64,000 bases of DNA from an uncultured Clostridia bacterium (GTDB lineage Bacteria; Bacillota; Clostridia; Christensenellales; Aristaeellaceae), in assembly GCA_934632155.1 (NCBI GenBank), contig CAKTXZ010000001.1:186001-250000 (forward strand), given 5' to 3'. Under the pieces are notes generated by a model. It ran no database searches and had not been told where the DNA came from. It saw only the letters and a list, made by a program, of their open reading frames with translations. Below, piece by piece: positions 43,678 to 52,732 of the stretch; the stretch's first letter is position 1, and each line of letters opens with the position of its first letter. Made by a program: the position numbers and the translations under genes.

Positions 43678-44220
43678 TCAGTCGTCTACCTGCGGCGCAC
43701 GCACAATTCGCGGATCAGTAAAAATATCTGTTTCGTCGTGGCTGGCAGTGGAAAACTCGGATACAATGGCGCCTTCTTCTCCGCCTTGGAACCAGTGGCG
43801 GGTATCGGGCATCATAGTATATTGCTGGCCCGGCTCCAGCACGATTTCGTGCCATACGGTATACCAGGTTTCATCGCCTTTGGGCGGCCGGGCCTTGGGG
43901 TTGGGCGTGGGATCGCCGTCCACATAGAGATAAACTTTGCCAGCGCGGCAGCGGAAGGTTTCCTGTTTGCCGGGCACGCCGTCAATGGTGGGATGCCGGT
44001 GCTCCGGGCAGGTCTGGCCCGGAAACAGAGTCATTTCCTTGGCACAGCAGCGAGGCGTGTTGATATAGGTAATCAGCTCCAGCCCCGAGCGGTCCAGGTC
44101 ATCCAGCCCGAAATCGGCAACTTCCACGCTGTTTTTTTCTTCATCGGTCAGAGCGATGTGCGCCTGCTCCATCATGGAAAGGAAACGGGCCCGGGCGTTT
44201 TCGTAGGTTTTTTTGTTCAT
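43678..44220 (-). CDS. D-lyxose isomerase family cupin
   Basis: 180 residues. A one-domain cupin with the four metal ligands visible in CPEHRHP (two His), GKQETFRC (Glu) and MPDTRHWF (His). It matches the D-lyxose ketol-isomerase family, which interconverts D-lyxose/D-xylulose and D-mannose/D-fructose using a divalent metal. The ATG at 44220 follows TCGGAGGG; an in-frame extension upstream has no ribosome site. Placed between a secreted protein and the glycyl radical enzyme in the leftward operon. Confidence 0.87.
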   Translation of the reverse strand: MNKKTYENARARFLSMMEQAHIALTDEEKNSVEVADFGLDDLDRSGLELITYINTPRCCAKEMTLFPGQTCPEHRHPTIDGVPGKQETFRCRAGKVYLYVDGDPTPNPKARPPKGDETWYTVWHEIVLEPGQQYTMMPDTRHWFQGGEEGAIVSEFSTASHDETDIFTDPRIVRAPQVDD

Positions 44221-44287
44221 GTTTTTCCCTCCGAAACAGAGGGACAGGCGCGGCCCGGAGACCGCGCGCTGTCCCTGGTTGTGGCGA

Positions 44288-44887
44288 TTACTTATTGTAA
44301 ACGATAACAGGCTGCACGCTGACAGCGGCGCCGCCGTCATCACCAGCGCGGATGACAAAGCGGATTTCAGCGCCTTTTGTTACATCCAGCGTGATAGCCT
44401 CGGTGGTCACGGGGGTTTCAGCCCATTCGCCCTCTGCGGGGAACAGCTGCTTTACTTCCTCGCCGGCGGCGCAATTGATGCGCACCAGGTACGCGGGATA
44501 GGTGCTGCCGTCGTCCTTGATGACAAATTCAGTGGGCTGGATGGTGATGCTGCCGTCCTTCGGCGCGCGGAAGACCACCACGATGTCGATGTATTCACCG
44601 ATCCAGGTGCCGGGCATGGCGTGAATGCCGTCCCATTCGCAGATGGAATGATACACCTGGTCCGCATTGGGGTCTTCGGAGAACTGCCAGTTGTCTCCCC
44701 ACATGGGGGTCGCGTGCAGATCAAAGATCCCGTTTTCAGCGGCATCATAGTACCGGAAGAACCAGACGGGCCCCTGCTCCAGCGTAAAGGTTTCTTCGGT
44801 CAGCGCATAGGTTTCTGCTTCCTCTTCCGCCAGAACGGGCACCAAGGCAAAGCACAGGGCCAGGACCAGAATCAGGATTCTTTTCAT
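44288..44887 (-). CDS. Small secreted protein, function unknown
   Basis: 199 residues from the ATG at 44887 (AAGGAGCG upstream). Signal peptide MKRILILVLALCFALVPVLA. The mature protein is acidic and beta-rich, with aromatic clusters (GPVWFFRYYDAAENGIFDL, WGDNWQF, SICEWDGIHAMPGTWIGEYIDIVVVFRAP) that suggest a carbohydrate-binding jelly roll. I do not recognise the family. Its place between exported amylase-like and sugar isomerase genes supports a role in glycan handling. Confidence 0.65.
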   Translation of the reverse strand: MKRILILVLALCFALVPVLAEEEAETYALTEETFTLEQGPVWFFRYYDAAENGIFDLHATPMWGDNWQFSEDPNADQVYHSICEWDGIHAMPGTWIGEYIDIVVVFRAPKDGSITIQPTEFVIKDDGSTYPAYLVRINCAAGEEVKQLFPAEGEWAETPVTTEAITLDVTKGAEIRFVIRAGDDGGAAVSVQPVIVYNK

Positions 44888-44942
44888 TGAAATCGCTCCT
44901 TCCATATTTCCATAAAGCGCCCGGTCCGAGAACGCTTAATGT

Positions 44943-47036
44943 TCATTTCTGTACCTGATCCAGCATCAGGCAGCCGTAAGCGGGCAAAACGGCCATACCC
45001 TCCTGAAGCGAGCCATCGCCGTACAGGGGCGCATAGCTGCCTGACGGCAGGGGACAGGCCCGTTCTTCTTTGGACAGATTGACGAAAATCAGGCGGCTGG
45101 AGGCGCTGTTTTTCCGGAAGAAGGCCAGGACGGGGCTGTCCTCCCGCAAGAGATAAACGGTGTCCATATCATCGGACAGATACTGCTTCCGGGCGGCGAA
45201 CAGGCCGGTGAAGAATTCTGTCAAATCATAGCCGTATTTGAAATGATACAGCTCGCTGTTTTCATCGCCCATATAAAGGAAAGGCACGCCGTCGATGAAG
45301 CTCATGACCGTCCACAGCGCTTTGGCTTTTTCTTCGCCGTACACTGCGGTGGCGCGCATTTTGTCCCAGGTCCAGGACACGGTATCGTGATTGCCCAGGA
45401 AACGCAGCTTTAGCTGGCCCGGCACGGAGGACCGATGCTCGCTGTCCAGCCAGCGGGCCAATTGTACGGCGAATTCGGTTTCCGATGCGCCCTTCTGCCG
45501 CAGTTCGTACATCATGCGGTACAGCGGCATATCGTAGAAAATATCGGTCACCGAGGCATAGAAAGGAATCGGATGAAAATTCTCAGGCAGAAGCACAGGA
45601 TTGACGCCGCTTTCCTCAAAGCCCCGGCGAATGGCGCGGACAATGCCCACTCCGCCTTTGAGGCTGGAGGAGGAAGCACGGTTGCCGGGAAAGGGGCGCC
45701 AGTTGCTCAAGCCGCCCATGGCGCAGTCGATCCTTCCGCCGCTGACGCCAAAACGCGCCGCATGGTCCCGGATCAGCGCGGATGTGTAGGCCTGGTAATC
45801 CTCGTTGGCCATGTCAAAACTGACGCAGTCCCACTCGATCTGCTGCGTGCCGTCGCGGGCAACGGAGCACCATTCCGGATGTTCAGCCGCCAGAGGATCC
45901 TGGGGATAGGGCCCATGGGGCACGTAATCAAACAGCACCCGCATGCCTTTTTCCCGGGCTTGGTCCACGTAAAACCTGACATCTTCGTCATCCCCATACC
46001 GGGGGTCTATGAGGCTTTGGTCGACAGGCTCATATACGCCCCGCCCGGTATGCTCGAAAATGGGGAGCACCCAGATGTTTTCGATGCCCATGGCCTGCAA
46101 TGCATCCAGCGAGGAGGCGTACGCGCGCATGGTTTTGGTATCCCGAAAACCACTGTCCATGGTGCCCGCCGGATGACAGGAATATAAAGGGCCGCTTTCA
46201 AAGCCAGCGTCAGGGACGCGATAGCCCAGCTCCGCATACAGCGCCTGCAGGGGCGCGTAAGGATCCTGCCCGGTGAACTGCAGGAAAAGAGATCCTACGC
46301 TCATGCTTTCCCCTGGTTGAAGCATGCCCTCAACCATGGCCAGAGAGCAAACATTGATCCGCTCTTCCTTATCGCGGTACACCGCCGTGCTCCATTTTTC
46401 CTCCGTGTCCAGGAACACCGCATTGAAGCCGGCGGCATCCGGAGCGGATACCATGACCACAGGGCAGCAGTAGTTGGTTTGCCTGCAGGAGAAATACCGC
46501 TGAGCGCCCAGACGGAATACCCCGCCCGGTGTATTACCGGGGAAGGAAAATACTGTTTCCGGAGCCGCCGCTGCCCCCCGCAGGAAGAAATGAATACCGG
46601 AAATTTCGCTGATATAGGCCCGGCCCGACAGGATCCGTGCATCGAAGCGCAGGGCGCTTTCCATGGCGGTGCAGAGGATTTCCACCGTCAGGCCCTCGAT
46701 CTGATGCCGCAGGATCAATTGTCCGTCCTTCTGCTCCGTTTCATATTTTTCGGGCGGGAGGGGTGCTTTGCTCCGCGGAACCACGGCAGCCAGATCCCAG
46801 GTGTTCATCTTCCGGAAATGCTGATATCCGATGGAATTCTGTACGAACGCGCCGTCGCATCCCACGTCCACGTAAAGGCCCGCGAGAGGAAGGCTGTCCT
46901 GACCGCGCTGGATGCGGGTGATGCGCCCTTCCTCCGCCGTGATGGTGTAGCCGCCCAGCGTGTAATCCTCGGCGCTGCCGGGCATGCACAGCGCCAGGAG
47001 AACAGTCAGCCCCAGGGCAAACAACAGCTTTTTCAT
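44943..47036 (-). CDS. Exported GH13-like alpha-amylase family enzyme
   Basis: 697 residues from the ATG at 47036, which overlaps the upstream stop as ATGA. Signal peptide MKKLLFALGLTVLLALC, cut after GSA. N-terminal beta domain about 30-290, then a GH13-type barrel with all four regions: LFDYVPHG, GGRIDCAM with the nucleophile Asp near 430, LLPENF with the acid Glu near 482, and FLGNHDTVSW near 548. A beta-sandwich tail ends the protein. It is a paralogue of the cytoplasmic enzyme encoded directly upstream. Likely cuts the polymer outside; exact linkage unknown. Confidence 0.87.
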   Translation of the reverse strand: MKKLLFALGLTVLLALCMPGSAEDYTLGGYTITAEEGRITRIQRGQDSLPLAGLYVDVGCDGAFVQNSIGYQHFRKMNTWDLAAVVPRSKAPLPPEKYETEQKDGQLILRHQIEGLTVEILCTAMESALRFDARILSGRAYISEISGIHFFLRGAAAAPETVFSFPGNTPGGVFRLGAQRYFSCRQTNYCCPVVMVSAPDAAGFNAVFLDTEEKWSTAVYRDKEERINVCSLAMVEGMLQPGESMSVGSLFLQFTGQDPYAPLQALYAELGYRVPDAGFESGPLYSCHPAGTMDSGFRDTKTMRAYASSLDALQAMGIENIWVLPIFEHTGRGVYEPVDQSLIDPRYGDDEDVRFYVDQAREKGMRVLFDYVPHGPYPQDPLAAEHPEWCSVARDGTQQIEWDCVSFDMANEDYQAYTSALIRDHAARFGVSGGRIDCAMGGLSNWRPFPGNRASSSSLKGGVGIVRAIRRGFEESGVNPVLLPENFHPIPFYASVTDIFYDMPLYRMMYELRQKGASETEFAVQLARWLDSEHRSSVPGQLKLRFLGNHDTVSWTWDKMRATAVYGEEKAKALWTVMSFIDGVPFLYMGDENSELYHFKYGYDLTEFFTGLFAARKQYLSDDMDTVYLLREDSPVLAFFRKNSASSRLIFVNLSKEERACPLPSGSYAPLYGDGSLQEGMAVLPAYGCLMLDQVQK

Positions 47037-48892
47037 AGCGCCTCCACGCGCCACTGCCAGGGCGCCAATGTCACGGTCTTCCCTTCCAGATGAACCGTTT
47101 CTTCCAGGCTGCTCAGGTTGATTGCCACCAGATAGGTCTTTTCGCCATTTCTCCTTTTGCAAGCAAATACACCGCAGCCCGTATCCAAATGAACGATATC
47201 CCGGCTGTCGCCCACGGTAGATTTACGCAGCGCGATGAGCTCGCGGAAGAAATCCCGGAGCACAGGGCCCTTCTTGCAGGCCAGGACAGGGTCCTCATCA
47301 CCCATGTAGAGCATGGGCAGGCCGTCAATCAGGAAAATCAGGGCAAAGAGCGCCTTGGCCCGTTCCAGACCGTACCAATCCACTGCGCGGCTGGCCTGCC
47401 ACACCCAGGAAACGGTATCGTGATTTCCCAGGAACCGCAGCCGGCCCAGCCCTTCGGGCATGGCTTTGTGCTCGATGATCAGCCAGCGGGTCAATTCCCT
47501 TACATAGGATACGGGATCTTCCCTGTACTGTTGATCCAATTCCACCAGCAGGCGGTAGAAATTCATGCCGTAGAATACATCCGTCACCGGATAATAGCAG
47601 GGAACAGGATTGAAATTTTCCGGCAGCACCAGGGTCTTTTTATCATAACTCCGGAAGCCGTCGAAAATCGCTTTTGTGATACACACGCCGCCGTGAAGAT
47701 TGCTGGCGGAGGGGCGGTTGCCTCCCTGGGGCCGCCAGTTGGTCAGTCCGCCCATGGCGCAGTCGATCCGGGCGCCGTCAATGCCAAAGCGGTCCACGTG
47801 ATTTTTGATCAGACCTGTGGTGTATTCCCGGTATGCCGGCAGCGTCATATCGAAGGAAACGCAGTCCCATTCTTCCTGAGGCGCGCCGTCCCGGCGCATC
47901 GAGCACCATTCCGGATGCTGATCATACAGCGGGTCTCCGATGGCCGGCCCGTGGGGCACATAGTCAAACAGCACGGTCATGCCCAGCGCATGTGCCTGAT
48001 CCACATAATAGCGCACCGCCTCATCGCCGCCATAACGGGGATCGATGAGGAACTGGTCGCTGGTATGATATACGCCGCGGCCGGTATGCTCGAATATAGG
48101 AAGAATCCAGATGTGATCCACGCCCATATCTTTGAGCACGGGCAAATATTCCGCAAATTTGCGCATGCCCGGGCCCTGGGGCTCGTGATCCATCATGCCG
48201 TCCATGGTGCCGTTGGGATGGCAGGAATACATGACCCCGCCCTGATAGCCGTCTTGTGCGGGCTGATAGCCAAGACCGGAAAAGAAATCCCGAATGGCCA
48301 GATAGGGATCCCCTTCAGGCTGCTGGATGTAAAGCGTTCCGCACGTGATTTTCTCACCAGGCTTGAGATCGCATTCAACGGCAGGGATGAACACCGCCCT
48401 GGCTTCATCCGCAGCTTTATAAACCGCCAGAGACCATTTTTCGACCTCATCCAGAAACAGCAGGTTATAATCCGCTGCTCCCGCTTTTACGTGAATGCAG
48501 GGAGAAACCAGGCCGCCCTGAATGGTCTGGCCCGGCGCCAGCGTGCGGGTATCAATGATGCCGTGAGGCGTATTCAAAGGAAAATCTGCCAGCACGTCCC
48601 CGCCCAGGCGCACCGTAAAGGCCAGGCCGTTCAGCATCCGGGTGCTGCTTCCGATGTTTTCCAGGGTGCAGCAATAAGCGGCGGCTCCATTTTGGCAGGA
48701 GGAATTGACCGTCAGCCGCAGGCCGTCCTTTTCCTGCACGTTTCCATCCGGGGGCATATTCCCGGTGGGCTGCACCGCCGGGGTTTCCCAGGTGCGCTTT
48801 TCCAGCAGGGAATCAAAAACATATTGATCCAGCAGGTATCGGTCATCTGCGCCCACGTCGCAGAATACACGGAACTTCTCGCTCCCACTCAT
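47033..48892 (-). CDS. Cytoplasmic GH13-like alpha-amylase family enzyme
   Basis: 619 residues from the ATG at 48892 (AAGGAGGAACAC upstream), no signal peptide. Same architecture as the next gene: N-terminal beta domain (about 10-230), barrel with LFDYVPHG, GARIDCAM (Asp near 372), LPENF (Glu near 422) and FLGNHDTVSW (near 490). The shared spans SCHPNGTMD/SCHPAGTMD and LPIFEHTGRGVY show recent common origin. First gene of the leftward operon; likely hydrolyses the imported oligosaccharide. Confidence 0.87.
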   Translation of the reverse strand: MSGSEKFRVFCDVGADDRYLLDQYVFDSLLEKRTWETPAVQPTGNMPPDGNVQEKDGLRLTVNSSCQNGAAAYCCTLENIGSSTRMLNGLAFTVRLGGDVLADFPLNTPHGIIDTRTLAPGQTIQGGLVSPCIHVKAGAADYNLLFLDEVEKWSLAVYKAADEARAVFIPAVECDLKPGEKITCGTLYIQQPEGDPYLAIRDFFSGLGYQPAQDGYQGGVMYSCHPNGTMDGMMDHEPQGPGMRKFAEYLPVLKDMGVDHIWILPIFEHTGRGVYHTSDQFLIDPRYGGDEAVRYYVDQAHALGMTVLFDYVPHGPAIGDPLYDQHPEWCSMRRDGAPQEEWDCVSFDMTLPAYREYTTGLIKNHVDRFGIDGARIDCAMGGLTNWRPQGGNRPSASNLHGGVCITKAIFDGFRSYDKKTLVLPENFNPVPCYYPVTDVFYGMNFYRLLVELDQQYREDPVSYVRELTRWLIIEHKAMPEGLGRLRFLGNHDTVSWVWQASRAVDWYGLERAKALFALIFLIDGLPMLYMGDEDPVLACKKGPVLRDFFRELIALRKSTVGDSRDIVHLDTGCGVFACKRRNGEKTYLVAINLSSLEETVHLEGKTVTLAPWQWRVEAL

Positions 48893-48928
48893 GTTTCTGT
48901 GTTCCTCCTTCTCATGGATTTCATATAA

Positions 48929-48946
48929 AGGATAAACGTTAAACCT
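48929..48946. promoter_or_regulatory. LacI-type operator, leftward promoter
   Basis: AGGATAAACGTTAAACCT: same left half and central ACGT core as the perfect palindrome at 49143-49160, with two changes in the right half. It lies about 35 bases downstream of the leftward start point, where a bound repressor would block elongation. Confidence 0.75.
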
Positions 48947-48979
48947 CGTGAAAGAACCTTTCCGTTCTTTTTCAGGTCT

Positions 48980-49008
48980 ATTGTATTCCATTCATCCGAG
49001 GATGTCAA
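48980..49008 (-). promoter_or_regulatory. Promoter of the leftward GH13 operon
   Basis: Minus strand TTGACA (49003-49008), 17-base spacer, TACAAT (48980-48985). Confidence 0.88.
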
Positions 49009-49052
49009 CCATCATTCATGAATAATTTGGTTTAAAATTTGTCGAATAGGTA

Positions 49053-49081
49053 TTGACAAACTTCACGGACAGATTTATCAT
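49053..49081 (+). promoter_or_regulatory. Promoter of the rightward importer operon
   Basis: TTGACA (49053-49058), 17-base spacer, TATCAT (49076-49081). The -35 boxes of the two divergent promoters are 44 bases apart. Confidence 0.88.
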
Positions 49082-49142
49082 AAGAGCGACAGAAAAACCG
49101 ATTTGTATTTTTGCTTTCGCGGAAGAGGAAAATTTGAGGGAA

Positions 49143-49160
49143 AGGATAAACGTTTATCCT
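49143..49160. promoter_or_regulatory. LacI-type operator, rightward promoter
   Basis: AGGATAAACGTTTATCCT, a perfect 18-bp palindrome with the central CG typical of LacI-family sites, about 55 bases downstream of the rightward start point. Its centre is 214 bp from the other operator. No LacI-type gene is in the window. Confidence 0.85.
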
Positions 49161-49229
49161 CTGAATTTTCAAGGACTTCGAGACAAGAACCAGTCGGCGA
49201 AACAGACAACATCAAAAGGAGGCTACCCC

Positions 49230-50708
49230 ATGAAAAAGACATTGGCAGTTATGCTGGCAGCAATCCTGCTGCTGGCCGTCCCCGCAGTTTCTCTGGCGGA
49301 AACCATGGTGCTCTTCACACCCTGGGCCAACACGTCCACAGCGGAAGATACGAAATTAGTGGAAGAAAAGCTGGAAGCCATGATGGCCGAGGGCGGGCTG
49401 GACATTGATCTGGACTGGATCATCACCCCCACCGAAGGAAACCTGGAAAAGCTCAACTCCATGCTGGACGGCTCCACGCAGCTGGACGCCGTGACCGGAA
49501 ACATCGGTGACGCACTGGGCTACATGACCCAGGGAGGCATCGTGCTTCCGCTGAATGACCTGCTGAATGAATACGGCAAAAACCTGCTTGAAAAGATCCC
49601 CGAAGCGGCCTGGATTCCCTGCACGGATTCTCAGGGAAACATCTGGTGCATTCCGGATTATTATCAGTGGATCTGGCAGGGCGCCGTCATCCGGACCGAC
49701 CTGCTGGCCGAGTGCGAATTGGAAATGCCCACCACGCTGGCGGAGCTGGAGCACGTGATGGAAGTGTTCCATGAAAAGTATCCGGACATGGTGGTGGCCA
49801 CCGGTTTGCCCTGGTTCTCTGATCCCTTCCTGCAGGGCTCCGTTTCCGGCCGCGGCTCTCAGCAGACCGATTGGGCGCTGAGCGAAGATGGCAAAGTGGT
49901 GCCCTCCATGACGCTGCCCGAGTATAAAAATATGATCGCGCTGTACCGCAAATGGGTGGATAACGGCTGGCTGGAAGCCGAGTGGCTCTCCGGCAACGAT
50001 GACAGCCAGTCCTCCATGTGGGCTCAGGGCCGCTGCGCCATCTATTTCTGCGATCCGCACCGCGCGCTGGATTGGGTCTGGGGCGCTTTCCGGCAGAACA
50101 ATCCCGATGCCACCGCTGATTTCATCCCGCCCCTCAAGAATGAAGATGGCGTAGCCTACTATCCGATGGGCTATGGCGTGGGCCGCGTGGTTTGGGTAAC
50201 CACACTGAGCCACCATCCCGAAATTGTCGTGCAGTATCTGGACAAAATGATCAGCGAGCCCGACTTCTACTATACCGCCATGATGGGCATCGAAGGAACG
50301 CACTGGGTAGACAAGGGTGACAGCTGGGCTTATCCCGAGGGCATCGATGGCAACAACGCGCTCTATAGCCAGGTGCTTCGTCCCCTGTCATGGGAATTCC
50401 TGGATGTGCTCAAGCCCATGGAAGGCACAAATCCCGAATCTGCTGATGTGCACAACCGGCTGAACGAGGCCTTCAACCAGACTACCCCCATCCGCACTGG
50501 ACTGGAAGGTTTCACCCCTGATGGCAGCGAACTGGGCATGTACAACCCCATTGACCTGTATGAGTACCTCTTTAACATCACCATCGGCGTAGGCGAAGTG
50601 GATGATTTTGATTCCATCGTAGAAACCTGGTACACCACCGGCGGCCAGGAACTGGTGGACGCTTATACCGCACAGTATCAGGCTTTCGCCGCCAACAAAG
50701 CAGAATAA
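49230..50708 (+). CDS. Extracellular sugar-binding protein of CUT1-type importer 2
   Basis: 492 residues from the ATG at 49230 (AAAAGGAGG upstream). Signal peptide MKKTLAVMLAAILLLAVPAVSLA without a lipobox Cys. Mature protein begins VLFTPWANTST; LEKLNSMLDGSTQLDAV and DYYQWIWQGAVIRTDLL fit a sugar SBP. First gene of the rightward operon behind the LacI-type operator, so its ligand is probably the product made by the divergent GH13 operon. Confidence 0.9.
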   Translation: MKKTLAVMLAAILLLAVPAVSLAETMVLFTPWANTSTAEDTKLVEEKLEAMMAEGGLDIDLDWIITPTEGNLEKLNSMLDGSTQLDAVTGNIGDALGYMTQGGIVLPLNDLLNEYGKNLLEKIPEAAWIPCTDSQGNIWCIPDYYQWIWQGAVIRTDLLAECELEMPTTLAELEHVMEVFHEKYPDMVVATGLPWFSDPFLQGSVSGRGSQQTDWALSEDGKVVPSMTLPEYKNMIALYRKWVDNGWLEAEWLSGNDDSQSSMWAQGRCAIYFCDPHRALDWVWGAFRQNNPDATADFIPPLKNEDGVAYYPMGYGVGRVVWVTTLSHHPEIVVQYLDKMISEPDFYYTAMMGIEGTHWVDKGDSWAYPEGIDGNNALYSQVLRPLSWEFLDVLKPMEGTNPESADVHNRLNEAFNQTTPIRTGLEGFTPDGSELGMYNPIDLYEYLFNITIGVGEVDDFDSIVETWYTTGGQELVDAYTAQYQAFAANKAE

Positions 50709-50745
50709 TCTCTCCCTGCAACGGCAGAACTCAACTCAGTCTTTT

Positions 50746-50785
50746 TGCCCGCACGGTGGCCCACGTGCGCCGTGCGGGCACTTTT
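50746..50785 (+). terminator. Intercistronic hairpin between binding protein and permease
   Basis: TGCCCGCACGG / CCGTGCGGGCA, a perfect 11-bp stem followed by CTTTTCTT. Same position in its operon as the hairpin at 22045, likely giving partial termination. Confidence 0.75.
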
Positions 50786-50816
50786 CTTCCCATGTTGTTT
50801 GAAGGATGTGACCGCT

Positions 50817-51770
50817 ATGACGGAAAAAAAGGCCGTTGCGACAGCGCTGCGGGTAAAAAAGCACGGACTGTCTTACAACCTGAAAAAATACAGGCTGCTG
50901 TATATCATGCTGATTCCTACGGTGGTCTGCCTGGCGATATTCAATTATTATCCTTTGTGGGGCCTGCGGATGGCTTTCTATAATTATGTCCCCTGGGAAG
51001 GCTTTGCCGGAAGCAAATATGTAGGCCTGCAGCAGTTTTCCACATTGTTCAAGCTGCCGGAATTTCCCCGGCTGATCCGAAATACGCTGATCATCAATTT
51101 CTTTAAAATTTTCATCGGCTTCCCCGCGCCGATTATTTTCGCGCTGCTGCTCAACGAAATCCGAAACCGCGCTTTCAAACGAACGCTGCAGACCATTTCC
51201 TACCTTCCCCATTTCGTCTCCTGGGTGATCGTCAGCGGCATCATGTATGCGCTGCTAAACTCGCAGTATGGCGTTCTTAACAGCATTATCAAGGCGCTGG
51301 GCGGGACGCCGCCCAAGTGGTATGTCCGCCCTGATCTGTGGCGGGGCATCCTGGTCATTACGGATATTTGGAAGGGCGTGGGGTTCAGCTCCATCCTCTA
51401 TCTGGCCGCCATCGCCAACGTGAATGCCGAGCTTTATGAAGCCGCCGTGATCGACGGCGCCACGCGTTTCCAGCAGGTGACGCGCATCACGATCCCCTGT
51501 ATCCTTCCTACGGTCGTTGTCATGTTCATCATGCAGATGGGGCGCCTGATGAACGGCTCCTTTGAACAGATCTTCACTTTGGTGGGAAGCAATACCCCCC
51601 TTTATAACACCGTGGATACGCTGGATTATTATATCTACCGCATCGGCATCGGCAAACGCAGTTATTCTCTGGGTACAGCTGCCGGCATTTTTCAAAGCGT
51701 TATCAGTTTGATTCTGGTCATCGTAACCAACAAACTGGCAAATAAGGTGGGTGACATGGGCATATGGTAA
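50817..51770 (+). CDS. CUT1-type permease, importer 2 (LplB-like)
   Basis: 317 residues from the ATG at 50817 (GAAGGATG upstream). Six membrane segments starting YRLLYIMLIPTVVCLAIFNYYPLWG. EAA loop LYEAAVIDGATRFQQVTRITIPCI. Its last codons overlap the next permease start. Confidence 0.92.
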   Translation: MTEKKAVATALRVKKHGLSYNLKKYRLLYIMLIPTVVCLAIFNYYPLWGLRMAFYNYVPWEGFAGSKYVGLQQFSTLFKLPEFPRLIRNTLIINFFKIFIGFPAPIIFALLLNEIRNRAFKRTLQTISYLPHFVSWVIVSGIMYALLNSQYGVLNSIIKALGGTPPKWYVRPDLWRGILVITDIWKGVGFSSILYLAAIANVNAELYEAAVIDGATRFQQVTRITIPCILPTVVVMFIMQMGRLMNGSFEQIFTLVGSNTPLYNTVDTLDYYIYRIGIGKRSYSLGTAAGIFQSVISLILVIVTNKLANKVGDMGIW

Positions 51771-52678
51771 GCAAAACGATGAAAAGGTGGATCGAGCCAA
51801 CGGCGGCGCCCCTGGGGTTCCGAATCTTCAATACCTGTCTGATGCTGCTTCTGGCCGCTATCTTCCTGATTCCCTTCTATTTGATCGCCGTGGCCTCCTT
51901 TACGGACGAGGTGGAGATCGCAGCCAAGGGCTTCCAGTTCCTTCCCAAGACATGGACCTTTTATAATTATGAATACCTCTTTGGCTCTTCTACCAAGTTC
52001 TTCAACGCGCTGAAAATTACTGTTTTTATCACCGTCATAGGCACGGCCAATTCGCTGTTTTTCACGTCTCTGGGCGCATATGCCCTTTCCCGCAAATATT
52101 TGCCGTACCGGAAGGGATTGACCTTCTATGTATTCCTGACGATGCTGGTCAGCGGCGGGCTGATTCCCTGGTATATGGTCATCAACCAACTGGGGATGGT
52201 GGACACCATTTACGCGCTGTTCGTGCCCGGCACCATCGCTACCTGGAACCTGATCGTTATGCGCAATTCCTTCTCTGCGCTGCCGGAATCCCTGGAAGAA
52301 TCAGCCAAGATCGATGGCGCCAACGACTTCACGGTTTTTTTCCGGATCATTTTGCCAATCTCAAAGCCGATTCTTGCAACCATGATTGTCTACTGGGCGG
52401 TGGGCTTCTGGAATGAGTGGTATGCCGCGATGCTGTTCATTTCCCGGCGGAACGATCTGAAAACCCTGCAGTACCTGCTGCGGGAGATCCTGACTTCCAA
52501 CGCCTCCCTCAACAGCCGCAGCGCCGTGCGGATTACCACCATCAACGACAAGGCGATTCCTTCCGAAAGCCTGAAAATGGCAGCGGTCATGGTGGCCACC
52601 GTACCGGTGCTGTGTGTTTATCCTTTCCTGCAGAAGTATTTTGTGCACGGAATCATGCTCGGCTCCATCAAAGAATAA
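51764..52678 (+). CDS. CUT1-type permease, importer 2 (YtcP-like)
   Basis: 304 residues. EAA loop LEESAKIDGANDFTVFFRIILPI, tail FLQKYFVHGIMLGSIKE. The ATG overlaps the previous stop by 7 bases; a second ATG five codons on is possible. Partner of the previous permease. Confidence 0.92.
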   Translation: MVSKTMKRWIEPTAAPLGFRIFNTCLMLLLAAIFLIPFYLIAVASFTDEVEIAAKGFQFLPKTWTFYNYEYLFGSSTKFFNALKITVFITVIGTANSLFFTSLGAYALSRKYLPYRKGLTFYVFLTMLVSGGLIPWYMVINQLGMVDTIYALFVPGTIATWNLIVMRNSFSALPESLEESAKIDGANDFTVFFRIILPISKPILATMIVYWAVGFWNEWYAAMLFISRRNDLKTLQYLLREILTSNASLNSRSAVRITTINDKAIPSESLKMAAVMVATVPVLCVYPFLQKYFVHGIMLGSIKE

Positions 52679-52732
52679 CCAATGGGAACGGCCGGGCCCA
52701 AAGAAACAGTCAACAGGGGAGAATCCAGAAAC

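Noticed and set aside
47090..48928. 612-codon open frame on the plus strand
   Set aside because: Antisense to the cytoplasmic GH13 gene, which has full catalytic motifs and a promoter.
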